Source: an uncultured Paracoccus sp. (GTDB lineage: Bacteria; Pseudomonadota; Alphaproteobacteria; Rhodobacterales; Rhodobacteraceae). Taken from it: a stretch of DNA of 64,000 bases. Positions 26,223 to 36,105 of the stretch are shown here, piece by piece. The DNA is taken from contig NZ_CANKWH010000013.1 of NCBI RefSeq assembly GCF_947487305.1, positions 54,988-118,987 of the forward strand, read 5' to 3'. How positions within the stretch are numbered: position 1 is the first letter of the stretch; every line of letters begins with the position of its first letter. The position numbers and the translations under genes are program-made. The notes under the pieces were generated by a model that was given only the letters and a program-made list of their open reading frames with translations, ran no database searches and was not told the origin of the DNA.

Positions 26223-26238
26223 TAGGCAAAATTGCCTA
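26223..26238. promoter_or_regulatory. Inverted repeat TAGGCAA-AA-TTGCCTA overlapping a TTGACA element
   Basis: Perfect 7-bp arms with a 2-base centre, starting six bases after TTGACA (26212-26217). The layout is that of an operator sitting on a promoter. A second promoter reading is TTGCCT (26232) with TATACT (26253-26258). Confidence 0.4.
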
Positions 26239-26258
26239 GGTAAAGGCGCGCATATACT

Positions 26259-26453
26259 GCGCAGCATCGCGCAAGTATATTCCAGGATGTGGAGTAGATA
26301 GTGACCGTTTACTAGCCGCGATTCAAAAGCGGCCTTCGGGGCGACAAGATGAATTCGTTTAGTAACGAGTGACTTTTTACCTCACAGATTTGTCAGATTC
26401 CCTGCTTACGCCGCCGCAGATGGCCTTATTTCAGGCCGAAGCGGCGGCTTTTT
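26259..26453 (+). ncRNA. Candidate small RNA ending in a strong terminator
   Basis: A possible independent plus-strand transcript with no protein gene on that strand within 2.4 kb upstream. Elements in order are TATACT -10-like box (26253-26258), a stem ATATACTGCGC / GCGC-A-AGTATAT overlapping the expected start (26252-26280), about 130 bases lacking a credible reading frame with a ribosome site, then the terminator at 26410-26453. It is intergenic, on the same strand as the RND pump, and could be a leader or a trans-acting RNA. The exact 5' end is a guess. Confidence 0.35.
26410..26453 (+). terminator. Orphan rho-independent terminator
   Basis: Outer stem GCCGCCGC (26410-26417) / GCGGCGGC (26441-26448), inner stem GGCC / GGCC, then TTTTT. 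It lies 230 bases upstream of the MFP gene and follows no annotated plus-strand gene, so it either ends a small RNA or attenuates the pump operon. Confidence 0.75.
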
Positions 26454-26681
26454 CTTGCGCGCCGCGCAGCAAAGAACAGCCTGCCGGTTTTCCCGCAATA
26501 GGCCGGGTTTTCGCCCGATCCGCCGCTGAAATCCCGTGCCATTTGGTCGGAATTGACGCGCCCTGCGCCGTTTCAGTGATTGCGGTTTGTGCAATGACAG
26601 CATAGACAGGTCGGACCCCTTGCTCCGGCAACCGATTGCATTGCCGGATCGCACCTTTTCCAGTTGCCGCCGGGCGAGATC

Positions 26682-27953
26682 ATGAAACACATCACTTCTG
26701 TCGCAGTTGCGCCTCTTCTTGCTTCCCTTTTCCTCGGGACGCCGATTCTGGCGCAGGAGGCCGGCGGAGAGATGCCGCCCCCTGCCGTCACCGTCGTCAC
26801 GCTTCATGCCGAGGATGTGACCCTGACGGCGACCCTGCCCGGAAGGGTGGTCGCCTCGGCCGAGGCCGAACTGCGTCCGCAGGTCAATGGCATCATCACC
26901 GAACGGCTGTTCGAAGAGGGCAGCCATGTCTCGACCGGCGATCCGCTGTACCGGATCGATCCGCGCACCTATGAGGCGGCGGTTGCGCAGGCCGAAGCCG
27001 CACTGGCCTCGGCGCGGGCACAGGCCGACGCCGCCAACCGCGATGCCGATCGCGTGGCCACGCTGCGCGACCGCAGCGTCGCCAGCCAGCAGACCCAGGA
27101 TGCCGCCGTCGCCGCGCGCGATGCGGCGAACGCCGCCGTCGCCTCGGCCGAGGCCCAGCTGCTGGGTGCCCAGATCGAGCTGGACCGGACCACCATCACC
27201 GCGCCGCTGGACGGCGTGATCGGCCTTGCCCAGACCTCGGAAGGCGCTCTTGTCACGGCCAGCCAGGCCACGCCGTTGGCCGTCATCCGCAGCATCGACC
27301 CGGTGCGCGTGGACGTGACCCAGTCGGCGGCCGAGATCATCCGCTGGCAGCGTCAGGGCGCCGAAGCCGCGCTGCCCGATGGCGTCGACCGTACGGTGAC
27401 GCTGCAACTGGCCGATGGCACCGACTATGAACATACCGGCTCGATCACCGCAGCCGAGCCGCATGTGGACGAGACCACCGGCGTCGTCACCCTGCGCATG
27501 GAATTCGCCAATCCCGAGGGCCTGCTGCTGCCCGGCATGTATGTGCTGGCCGAGATCCCCACGACCGAGATGAAGGACGTGATTCTTGCCCCGCAGGAAG
27601 GCGTCAGCCGCGACCGTCGTGGCCGCCCGGTCGCCATGGTCGTCAATGCCGAGAACGTGGTGGAAGAGCGGATGCTGGATATCGTGCAGGATCGCGGCAA
27701 CAATTGGGTGGTACGCGACGGCCTGAAGGATGGAGACCGGCTGATCGTCGCCGGCTTCCAGCGTATCGCCGCCGGCGCGCCCGTGACCCCCGAGGAACAG
27801 GCCGCACCTGCCGCCGAAGGCGAGGCGGCACCGGCTGCGGCTGCCGAGGCTGCGCCCGCCGAGGCCGCACCGGTCGGGGATGCTGCCGCGACCATGCCCG
27901 AAGATACCGAGGCCGCCACGGCCGAAACGTCTGACGGCACGGCCAGCAACTAA
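26682..27953 (+). CDS. RND efflux periplasmic adaptor (AcrA/MexA-like)
   Basis: 423 residues with a signal peptide (1-25, ending PILAQE). There is no lipobox Cys, so unlike AcrA it is probably not lipidated. The lipoyl half reads EAELRPQVNGIITERLFEEG at about 46, the Ala-rich alpha-hairpin is at 95-160, the second lipoyl half is ITAPLDGVIGLAQTSEGALV, and the beta-barrel and membrane-proximal domains follow. The last 50 residues are a low-complexity Ala/Glu/Pro tail, longer than usual for the family. ATG 26682 is chosen because the signal peptide begins there. It partners the RND pump 32 bases downstream. No local TetR regulator or outer-membrane gene is present. Confidence 0.92.
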   Translation: MKHITSVAVAPLLASLFLGTPILAQEAGGEMPPPAVTVVTLHAEDVTLTATLPGRVVASAEAELRPQVNGIITERLFEEGSHVSTGDPLYRIDPRTYEAAVAQAEAALASARAQADAANRDADRVATLRDRSVASQQTQDAAVAARDAANAAVASAEAQLLGAQIELDRTTITAPLDGVIGLAQTSEGALVTASQATPLAVIRSIDPVRVDVTQSAAEIIRWQRQGAEAALPDGVDRTVTLQLADGTDYEHTGSITAAEPHVDETTGVVTLRMEFANPEGLLLPGMYVLAEIPTTEMKDVILAPQEGVSRDRRGRPVAMVVNAENVVEERMLDIVQDRGNNWVVRDGLKDGDRLIVAGFQRIAAGAPVTPEEQAAPAAEGEAAPAAAAEAAPAEAAPVGDAAATMPEDTEAATAETSDGTASN

Positions 27954-27985
27954 GCTGGCCTGCCCGGAACATCGAAAGCTAAGCC

Positions 27986-30900
27986 ATGGCCCGTTTTTTC
28001 ATTGACCGTCCGGTTTTCGCCTGGGTGATCTCGATCATCATCATGGGCATCGGCGTGCTGTCGATCATGACGCTGCCCGTCGCCCAGTATCCCCAGATCG
28101 CGCCGCCCTCGGTCTCGATCAATGCCAACTACCCGGGCGCCTCGGCCGAGACGGTCAGCAACACGGTGACGCAGGTCATCGAACAGCAGATGACCGGCCT
28201 CGACGGTCTGCGCTACATGTCCTCCAGCTCGACCTCGGCAGGCACCTCCTCGACCACGCTGACCTTCGAGACCGGCACCGATGCCGACATCGCGCAGGTG
28301 CAGGTGCAGAACAAGCTGTCACAGGCGACCGCGCTGCTGCCCGAGCCGGTGCAGCGTCAGGGCATCACGGTCGAGAAATCGACCGCCGGCTTCCTGATGG
28401 TCATCGGCATGATCGGTGACGACAATTACGACCAGACCGACCTTGCCGATTACATGGTCACCAACCTTGTCGACGACCTGAGCCGGGTCGAGGGCATCGG
28501 CAGCGTGCAGGTTTTCGGCGCGCAATATGCCATGCGCATCTGGCTCGACCCGTCCAAGATGGCCGCCTACGAGATTTCCCCCTCCGATGTGGTGGCGGCG
28601 GTTTCGTCCCAAAACACCCAGATCTCGGCCGGTGCCTTCGGCGGCCTGCCGACGGTCGAGGGCCAGCAGCTGAACGCCACCGTCACCGCGCAATCCCTGC
28701 TGTCCACCCCCGAGGAATTCCGCCAGATCGTTCTGCGCGCCGAGGAAAACGGCGGGCTGGTGCTGCTGCAGGACGTGGCGCGGGTCGAGATCGGTGCGGA
28801 ATCCTATGTCGCCGACGCCACCTATAACGGCCGTCCCGCCTCGGGCATGGCGCTCAGCCTGACGCCCGGCGCGAACGCGCTGGACACGGCCGAGCGGGTC
28901 AAGGAACGGATGGAGGAATTCGCCGAATTCTTCCCCGAAGGCGTGGAATACGTCATCCCCTTCGACACCTCGCCCTTCGTGGAAATCTCGATCGAGGAAG
29001 TGGTCAAGACCCTGATCGAAGCCATCGTGCTGGTCTTCGTGGTCATGTATATCTTCCTGCAGAACTGGCGGGCGACGCTGATCCCGACGCTGGCGGTGCC
29101 GATCGTGCTTCTGGGCACCTTCGGGATCATGGCACTGCTGGGATTCACCATCAACACGCTGACCATGCTGGCCATGGTGCTGGCCATCGGCCTTCTGGTC
29201 GATGACGCCATCGTGGTGGTGGAGAACGTCGAGCGGATCATGGAGGACGAGGGCCTGTCGCCCCGCGAGGCGACCCGCAAATCCATGGGCCAGATCACCG
29301 GGGCGCTGATCGGCATCGCGCTGGTCCTTTCGGCGGTGTTCGTGCCGATGGCCTTCTTCGGCGGCTCGACCGGGGTGATCTACCAGCAATTCGCCATCAC
29401 CATCGTCTCGGCCATGGGCCTGTCGGTGGTGGTTGCGCTGACCCTGACTCCGGCACTCTGCGCCTCGATGTTGCGTCCTTCGCATGGCAAGAAGCGTGGC
29501 TTCTTCGGTCTGTTCAACCGGGGCTTCGACAAGACCACCCACGGCTATACCGGAGCGGTGAACTGGATGGTCCGCCGACCACTGCGGATGCTCTTGGTCT
29601 ATGCCGGGCTCGGGCTGGTGATGGCGCTGCTGTTCCTGCGCACGCCGCAGGGCTTCCTGCCGGACGAGGATCAGGGGATCATGTTCGTGCTGGTGCAGGG
29701 CCCGACCGGGGCCACCACCGAGCGGACCACGGCAGTTCTGGACCAGGTCGAGAACTATTTCCTGAACGAGGAATCCGCCGCCGTCGATTCGATGTTCGCC
29801 GTCTCGGGATTCAGCTTCGCCGGTCAGGGCCAGAACGTTGGCATGGCCTTCGTGCGGCTGAAGGACTGGGCCGAACGCGAGGACCCCGCGCTGTCGGTTC
29901 AGGCGGTGGCCGGGCGGGCCTTCGGCGCGCTGAGCCAGATCCGCGATGCGATGGTCTTCCCGATCGTGCCGCCGGCGGTGATCGAGCTGGGCAACGCCTC
30001 GGGCTTCGACTTCTACCTGCAAGCGCGCGGCGGCCAGTCACATGAACAGTTGCTGGACGCCCGCAACCAGATGCTGGGCATGGCGGCGCAAAGCCAGATC
30101 ATCACCCAGACCCGACCCTCAGGGCTGGAAGATGCGTCGCAGTACCGGCTGAACATCGACTGGCGCAAGGCCGGGGCGATGGGCGTGACCGCGACCGACG
30201 TGGCGAACCTGCTGCAAGTTGCCTGGACCGGGGCCTATGTGAACGACTTCATCGATCGCGGCCGGATCAAGAAGGTCTACATGCAGGGCGAGGCCAACAG
30301 CCGCGCCGTGCCGACCGATCTGGACAAGTGGCGGGTCCGGAACGCCACCGGCAGCTTGGTGCCCTTCTCCAGCTTTGCCGAGGGCGAATGGACCTTCGGT
30401 CCGCAGGGCCTGAACCGCTATAACGGCGTGCCCTCGATGCAGATCCAGGGCGCCAGCATGCCCGGCGTCAGTTCTGGCGAGGCCATGGCCGAGGTCGAAC
30501 GCATCGCCAGCCAGTTGCCGGGCGGCTTCGACGTCGCCTGGACCGGGCTGTCGCTCGAGGAACAGGATTCCGGCGATCAGACCACGCTCCTCTACGCGCT
30601 GTCGCTGGCCGCCGTGTTCCTCTGCCTTGCCGCGCTTTACGAAAGCTGGGCGATCCCGCTGGCGGTGATCCTCGTCATGCCCATCGGCGTCCTCGGCGCG
30701 CTTCTGGGCGCCTGGCTGGGTGGCTTCGAGAACGGTGTGTTCTTCCAGGTCGGCCTGCTGACGGTGATCGGCCTCACCGGCAAGAACGCCATCCTGATCG
30801 TCGAGTTCGCGCGCGAACAGGTGCAGGCCGGGGTGCCGCTTTACCGCGCGGTGGTCGAGGCGGCGCGCCAGCGCTTCCGCCCGATCATCATGACCTCGAT

Positions 30901-31126
30901 CGCCTTCTCGCTTGGCGTCCTGCCGCTGGTCCTGTCCACCGGCGCGGGTGCCAATGGCCGCAACGCCATCGGCTCGACGGTGCTGGGCGGCACCGTGTTG
31001 GCTTCGATCCTCGGCATCCTCTTCGCGCCGATGTTCTTCGTGCTGATGCGCAAGCTGCTGCGCCGCAAGGACGAGATGGAAGACCGGATGATCGAAAGCG
31101 ACCACGCGCCCAAGCCCACCACCTGA
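27986..31126 (+). CDS. RND multidrug efflux permease (AcrB/MexB-like)
   Basis: 1046 residues, full length for the HAE1 family, with 12 expected transmembrane helices and two large periplasmic loops. The N terminus ARFFIDRPVFAWVISII is diagnostic. The proton-relay Asp pair is in LLVDDAIVVVENVERIM at about 405 and the helix-10 Lys is in IGLTGKNAILIVEFA at about 930. It is coupled to the upstream adaptor and followed by a clear terminator. Likely substrates are hydrophobic drugs, detergents or aromatic compounds, as is usual for this family. Confidence 0.95.
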   Translation: MARFFIDRPVFAWVISIIIMGIGVLSIMTLPVAQYPQIAPPSVSINANYPGASAETVSNTVTQVIEQQMTGLDGLRYMSSSSTSAGTSSTTLTFETGTDADIAQVQVQNKLSQATALLPEPVQRQGITVEKSTAGFLMVIGMIGDDNYDQTDLADYMVTNLVDDLSRVEGIGSVQVFGAQYAMRIWLDPSKMAAYEISPSDVVAAVSSQNTQISAGAFGGLPTVEGQQLNATVTAQSLLSTPEEFRQIVLRAEENGGLVLLQDVARVEIGAESYVADATYNGRPASGMALSLTPGANALDTAERVKERMEEFAEFFPEGVEYVIPFDTSPFVEISIEEVVKTLIEAIVLVFVVMYIFLQNWRATLIPTLAVPIVLLGTFGIMALLGFTINTLTMLAMVLAIGLLVDDAIVVVENVERIMEDEGLSPREATRKSMGQITGALIGIALVLSAVFVPMAFFGGSTGVIYQQFAITIVSAMGLSVVVALTLTPALCASMLRPSHGKKRGFFGLFNRGFDKTTHGYTGAVNWMVRRPLRMLLVYAGLGLVMALLFLRTPQGFLPDEDQGIMFVLVQGPTGATTERTTAVLDQVENYFLNEESAAVDSMFAVSGFSFAGQGQNVGMAFVRLKDWAEREDPALSVQAVAGRAFGALSQIRDAMVFPIVPPAVIELGNASGFDFYLQARGGQSHEQLLDARNQMLGMAAQSQIITQTRPSGLEDASQYRLNIDWRKAGAMGVTATDVANLLQVAWTGAYVNDFIDRGRIKKVYMQGEANSRAVPTDLDKWRVRNATGSLVPFSSFAEGEWTFGPQGLNRYNGVPSMQIQGASMPGVSSGEAMAEVERIASQLPGGFDVAWTGLSLEEQDSGDQTTLLYALSLAAVFLCLAALYESWAIPLAVILVMPIGVLGALLGAWLGGFENGVFFQVGLLTVIGLTGKNAILIVEFAREQVQAGVPLYRAVVEAARQRFRPIIMTSIAFSLGVLPLVLSTGAGANGRNAIGSTVLGGTVLASILGILFAPMFFVLMRKLLRRKDEMEDRMIESDHAPKPTT

Positions 31127-31160
31127 GCGTTGCTTGCTACCTGAACCAGAACCACACCAG

Positions 31161-31193
31161 ACGGGCCGGCAGGAGAACTTCCCGGCCCGTTTT
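31161..31193 (+). terminator. Rho-independent terminator of the RND operon
   Basis: Stem ACGGGCCGG / CCGGCCCGT with a 12-base loop, followed by TTT, 34 bases after the pump stop codon. Confidence 0.85.
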
Positions 31194-31286
31194 CATTGCC
31201 TTCTCTTCGTCGGGGCGCGGGGCGTCAGCTCGAACCGGCAGGCCCATGCCCCGGACGCAATACCCGGTGAATCCCTTCGATCCCTG

Positions 31287-31520
31287 CTAGTCCCGCGTCT
31301 GGACAGAGGCGCGGATTGCATCGAGAAGAATCCGCTGAGCAGGCTTCGGTTGCCATCCGCTGCGCAGGGTCAGGCCGATGGGGCGCGGCAGGGAACGGCC
31401 GGGAAAGGGCAACTCGGCCACCATGCCGCGCTCGATCCTCGCGCCTGGACTGCGCCTTCGAGACACAGGCCAGGTGATGCCCGTCCCCGACCATCTCGCG
31501 CATCAGGATCCAGGCGCGCC
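31287..31520 (-). pseudogene. LysR-type regulator, C-terminal fragment
   Basis: The last about 45 codons read VAELPFPGRSLPRPIGLTLR, then WQPKPAQRILLDAIRASVQ, the typical end of a LysR effector domain, stopping at 31287-31289. Upstream in another frame LMREMVGDGHHLACVSKAQ continues the family, so a frameshift separates the pieces. The N-terminal two thirds, including the DNA-binding domain, are absent. It was probably once the divergent regulator of the decayed transport genes to its right. Confidence 0.65.
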
Positions 31521-31559
31521 TCTGCTGGGGTTAAACCTGTCTCGAACGCAGCGCGAACG

Positions 31560-31950
31560 GTTCTGGGGGTTGCTGACGGTGCCTCGCTGACACCCGAGGT
31601 CATCCACCAGATCCCCGGAATGGTCGGCTCTGCCGCCTTCATCCCGGCCTATATTGCGGTCAACGGACTGGTCGGGGTGCCCTAATTCCACAAGGTCTGC
31701 GGCTTCGACCTGCCTACGTCCTATTTCGCGGCAATGCCGGGCGGATTGCAGGACATGGTGCTGTTCAGACAGGAGGCCGGCGGCGCCGTCCGCGCCCTGT
31801 CGCAGCTCCACGCGACCCGCGTCCTGATCATCGTCACCACCTTGCCGGCGATCCTGCACTATCTGTTCGATCGCCCGCTGACCCACCCGATCGGCGAGCC
31901 TGCTGCAGACATGCCGCCGGTCGAACTGGCGATCATGGCCGACGAGTTTC
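31560..31950 (+). pseudogene. AbrB-family membrane protein fragment
   Basis: The translated remains (MVGSAAFIPAYIAVNGLVG, stop, then CGFDLPTSYFAAMPGGLQDM and ATRVLIIVTTLPAIL) match the end of a membrane AbrB-family transporter repeat, whose usual landmark is A-F-F-A-S-x-P-G-G-L-x-E-M. A TAA at 31683-31685 interrupts the frame. The frame then runs without a stop into a different protein (TctC-like), which shows a deletion junction near 31950. Confidence 0.55.
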
Positions 31951-32285
31951 AAGGAGGTGTGCGAGCGACCCCAGCCTGCGAGATCAAGGGCGTGGCATGG
32001 GATGCCCACAAGGCGTTCTTCGTTGCCGGCTTCGCAAACCAGAATACGATTTTCCTGCCCTCCTCCGCCCCGCAGGAGATGGTTGATGCCTATGTCGAGG
32101 CCCTGCGCGGAATTACCACCGCCGAAGGTTTCGAAACCCAGGCGCCCGAGGTTCTGTGCGCCTGTCCGCAGCTTGTCGGAGAGGCGGCGATGGAAGCGAC
32201 CAAACAGGCGACGTCGATCCCGCCCGAAGCCAAGCAATACGTCCTCGACTGGCTGAACGAGGATTACGAGATCACCATGGAATGA
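31950..32285 (+). pseudogene. TctC-type tricarboxylate-binding protein, C-terminal fragment
   Basis: About 110 codons resembling the C-terminal lobe of Bug/TctC periplasmic binding proteins (KAFFVAGFANQNTIFLPSSA, PQEMVDAYVEALRGITTAEG, PPEAKQYVLDWLNEDYE). There is no signal peptide or N-terminal lobe; the open frame joins it directly to AbrB remains. It precedes a decayed TctA-TctB gene, which is the normal transporter partner. Confidence 0.55.
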
Positions 32286-32363
32286 TTGTCGTCCCTCCTC
32301 ATCCAGCTCGCCCTGCCCGCGCGCGGTGGACAGCAGCCCCTTCCCTATCAAGCGGATAGCGTT

Positions 32364-34366
32364 GTGGACCCCTTAATGCAGGCATTGCCGAGTCTGGGTC
32401 AGGCTTTTGCCCTGATCTTCCAACCGATGCAGCTGCTCTACCTCATGGGAGGTGTGCTGCTTGGTCTGTTCGTCGGGGTTCTTCCCGGATTGGGCGGAAT
32501 TGCGGGCCTCGCGCTACTCTTGCCCTTCATGTACGGCATGGAGCCCGTCTCGCGTCTCGAACTGATGATCGGCTTTATCGCGGTCATCCCGACTTCGGAT
32601 ACTTTTTCGTCAGTTCTGCTGGGCATTCCCGGTTTATCTGCCAGTCAAGCCACGGTGTTGGACGGCTTTCCATTTGCCAAACAGGGCCGGCGGCACGGGC
32701 GCTGTCGGCGGCCTTTGCCTCGTCGCTGTTCGGCGGCCTCTGCGGCGCTATCGTGCTGACCTTCTTCATCCTGATCGCGCGGCCGCTGATCCTGGCCTTC
32801 GGGCTGCCGGAAATGCTGATGATCACCAGTCTCGGCCTGTCTATGGTCGCCATCCTTGCCGGTCGGGCGCCGGTGAAGGGCGTCGTCGCCTTGGGGCTGG
32901 GGCTGATGTTCGGCAATATCGGCGCGGCACCGGGGGGGGGGGCAGCCTGCGGATGTCGACCTATGACCTGCCCTATCTCGTCGACGGCGTTCAACTGGTA
33001 GTCGTGGGCTTGGGCATCGACGCGGTGCCCGAGATCATCTCGCTGCTAAGGCAGGACAAGGCCATTGCCGAGGGCGGCACCCTGGGCGACGGTTGCGGAC
33101 AGGGCGTGCGCGACTGGTGACGTCATCGCTGACTGTCGCTGCGCTGCGCCGTGATCGGCGTAATTGTCGGCCTCATTCCCGGGCTGGGCGGTTCGGTGGT
33201 GGACTGGCTGGCCCATGGCTCTGCGGTGCTGACCGCCAAGGACAGGTCGCAATTCGGTCAGGGCGATAGTCACGGCGTCATCGCACCCGAAAGCTCGAAC
33301 AACACGAAAGAGGGCGGCGGTCTGGTGCCGACGCTGATCTTCGGGATTCCCGGGTCGGGATCGATGGCGATCTTCTTCAGCGGGCTGGCGCTGCTGAACA
33401 TGACGCCAGGCCCGTAGATGGTGCGCAACAATCTGGAAATCACCTACACCATCGTCTGGTCGCTGGCCCTCGCGAACGTGATCGAGGCCGGGCTGTGCAT
33501 CCTGCTGTCCGAACCGATCGCGGCGATGACCACGATCCGCTTCACCCTCATCGCGCCCTATCTGTTCACGATCATCTCCTTCGCGGCGTTCCAGTCGCGT
33601 CAATCCGCGCTGGACCTGGCGGCGTTGGTCGGGATCAGAGTTCTTGGCATCCTGCTGCGGCGCTTCGACTTCTCGCGTCCGGCCTTCCTGATCGGGTTCC
33701 TGCTGAGCAACCAATCCGGGATCTTGGTCAATCAGGCGTTCCAGAGTGCCGGTGCCCGCTTGCGCCGATCGCCCGAGGCGCATTGGGATTATCTGCTCTC
33801 ACCCATCACCATCGGTCTGCCGCTGCTGACCATCGCATCGGTCTTTGTAGGGATCAGGGCCTCGAGGAACATCCGCGAAACATCGAAGCACCTACCGGCA
33901 CCAAGACAGCACCGGCCGTCTTTCTGGCAATCATCGTGGCCGATCTTGCCGTGGCCACCTTCGATGCCTCGGGCATCGGTCGACTCCAGGACCGCATGTT
34001 TCCGCTGACCATCGGACTTGCGACGTTGGTCGGCGGCTTGCTTCTGCTGATCCGGATGGCGACACGCCCTGCAACCAACGAAGTCTTCATCGATCTCGAG
34101 AGGGGCATCGAAGGCGAGGTGCCGCATGGCCTGTGGCCAACACGGATCTGGGTTCCCCGCGCTGGTCGCGACGACCTTTGCCTTTGGCCTGATCGTCGCG
34201 CTGACGCTTTTCCTGCTTGCCTTCTGCCGGATCCGGGTTCGCTTTGGCTGGGCCGGCTACCGTTCTGGCCACCGCGATCGGACTGGCCTTCTTCACCGGG
34301 CTTGCGGGCTTTCTGGGGCGCGAAGTGCCGCCGGGATACCTGCCGACGCTGGTCCACCTTCCCTGA
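32364..34366 (+). pseudogene. TctA-TctB tricarboxylate transporter membrane subunit, decayed
   Basis: Three reading frames together rebuild a TctA permease (MGGVLLGLFVGVLPGLGGIA; FIAVIPTSDTFSSVLLGIPG; GLIPGLGGSVVDWLAHGSAV; PTLIFGIPGSGSMAIF) continuing into a TctB-like small subunit (DLAVATFDASG to the stop at 34366). Lesions include a one-base deletion near 32690 (FPFAKQG then frame loss), an out-of-frame run of 11 G at 32932-32942, a stop near 33118 and TAG at 33415-33417 in PGP*MV. Later frame changes affect the TctB part. With several independent lesions the gene cannot be functional. Confidence 0.75.
32932..32942 (+). repeat. Run of 11 G inside the TctA pseudogene
   Basis: Homopolymer at a frame break. 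A run of 9 or 12 would restore the frame from GNIGAAPGGG into LRMSTYDLPYLVDG. It may be a slippage site or a sequencing error; the other lesions in the gene argue that it is simply decay. Confidence 0.6.
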
Positions 34367-34404
34367 ACCCTGACCTGAGGCCTCTGCCAAGAACCAACAC
34401 GCAA

Positions 34405-35472
34405 TCCCGCATCATTTCTTCGGGGACAGCACCTCGCGCGGTCCCTATCTGCGCCGCAGCGATCGCCCCGAGGATCAGGGTACCCTCTCGCAGGTCTTGA
34501 TGGCCATCATCGGCGCTCGCCACCCGCTGAACATCGACGGGCTTGATGACGGCAATGCGGTCACAACGAAAGTCGCCATGCTGAGCCGTTCCGCACGAGC
34601 CGATTGCGACATCGACTGTTTTTTCGCCCAGGTCGCGGTGGACAAGCGCGAGGTCGACTATCGCCCGACCTGCGGCAATATCCTCGTCGGCGTGGGCCCC
34701 GCTGCGATCAAAATGGGGCTGATCGCTGCGCAGGACGGCGAAACGTGGTCCGCATCCATGCCGTCAATACCGGTGCCGTGGTCGAACCGCAGGTCCAAAC
34801 CCCCGGCGGTCGGGTCTGCGATGGCGGCGACAGTGCCATTGCCGGTGTCCCCGTCGCCGCCGCGCCGATCGCCCTCGGCTTCATGGAGACCGTCGAATCA
34901 GTGACCGGCGCGCTGCTGCCGACCGGCAACCTGCGCGACGTGATCGACGGGATCGAAGTCACCTGCAGGGATGTCGCCATGCCGGTGATGATGCGCGGGC
35001 CGCCGATTTCGGGCGGTCCGGCAATGAAAACCGGCAGGATCTGAACGACAGGCGGGATGTCTTCGACCCGATCGAGCCTACAGGTATGAAGGTCGACCGG
35101 ATGTAGGGTCTGGGTGACGTGTCGAAATCGGTCACGCCCAGGATCGCGGTGCTGGCCGAACCGCGCAATGACGGCACCATCGCGGCCCGCTGTTCCATGA
35201 CCCGGGCGTGCCATACCTCGATGGCCGTGACCGGCGCGCAATTCATCGCCGCCCGCGCGATTACGCCCGGCACCGTGGTCGACGGGTTGGCGGCCGTCTC
35301 GGCGCGCGGCCAGTCACCGCTCAATATCGGGATCAAAGATGCAACAGGAACCTTCGAGGTGCTGGTAGAATTCCGGCGCGAGAGTGACGGGGTGCAGATC
35401 CACTCGGCCGGTGTCGTTCGGTCCGCTTACCTGCTGGCCAGTGGCGAGGTCCTGATCCCGACCTCTGTCTGA
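34405..35472 (+). pseudogene. PrpF/GalD-family isomerase (4-oxalomesaconate tautomerase-like), decayed
   Basis: Pieces in different frames rebuild a PrpF-fold protein: STSRGPYLRRSDRPED, then IDGLDDGNAVTTKVAMLS, RPTCGNILVGVGPAAIKMGL, a frame change near 34746, VQTPGGRVCDGGDSAIAGVP and TGALLPTGNLRDVIDGIEVT, another change near 35040, a TAG at 35104-35106, and GLGDVSKSVTPRIAVLAEP to the end. Members isomerise aconitate-like acids (PrpF) or 4-oxalomesaconate (GalD). Lying next to a tricarboxylate transporter, it marks a lost pathway for a carboxylic acid. Confidence 0.75.
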
Positions 35473-35483
35473 ACCCGCTGGCC

Positions 35484-36044
35484 ATGCATCTGTTTGGACA
35501 TCTTGCCGCGTGTTTTGTAGCCGAAGGTGTCGATACCTGGTTTGCACTCTTGGGCGATGCGAACATGAACTGGGTGACGGCGCTTGCCGGGAGTGGTGTG
35601 CGGATGATCTATGTTCGCCACAAACATTGTGCCGTCGCCGCCGCCAGCGCCTTTGCGCGCAAGTCCGGTCAGCTCGGGGTCGCAACCGTCACCCGCAGCC
35701 CGGGGCTTACACAGGTTCTGACCGCCCTGCCGGCTGCTCTCCGTGCCGGACTCCCGCTGGTCATCTTCGCAGGCGAGGCGCCGTTGGGCACGGCATGGTT
35801 CGATCAGGCGCGCTATCGGGCGCCTCATCATGTTCCGTGCATGGCCGAGGCGATCCTCGCAACGCCGTTCTCGAGACGCAGGGGCCTCGCTGCCCATGGC
35901 TCTGGGCGTGCCCGAGCACCGAACCCGCGATCTGGGCGGCAAGGCCGGTACCCGCGAAGTCGCGCTCGCCGTCAGCGCATCCGTGAAACGGGCATCCGCC
36001 CGGGATCCAGGCTGACAACCGGCGGCCGTGTGTCGCCGCCCTGA
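35484..36044 (+). pseudogene. TPP-dependent enzyme, N-terminal fragment
   Basis: About 120 codons match the pyrimidine-binding domain of acetolactate-synthase-like TPP enzymes (HLFGHLAACFVAEGVDTWFA, GDANMNWVTALAGSGVR, LTALPAALRAGLPLVIFAGE). The catalytic Glu expected in the R-H-E motif is replaced (VRHKHCA). Similarity is lost after about 35840, and the central and PP domains are missing. Confidence 0.6.
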
Positions 36045-36105
36045 TGGTGATGATTGGCGACGAAATGCTGCAATTGTCACATTTGTGCAGAATGATCGCC
36101 AGCTG

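Larger units (their letters stand above)
26105..26681. other. 577-base region between selD and the RND pump genes
   Basis: No protein gene is supported. It holds the selD promoter region (26105-26200) and an ordered set of plus-strand signals from 26212 to 26453 described separately (TTGACA, inverted repeats, terminator). The remaining 230 bases before the pump gene contain its presumed promoter but no clear box. Confidence 0.5.

Noticed and set aside
28319..30022. 567-codon minus-strand frame inside the RND pump
   Set aside because: Rich in His/Arg/Gln/Asp runs and directly opposite a full-length AcrB-type gene.
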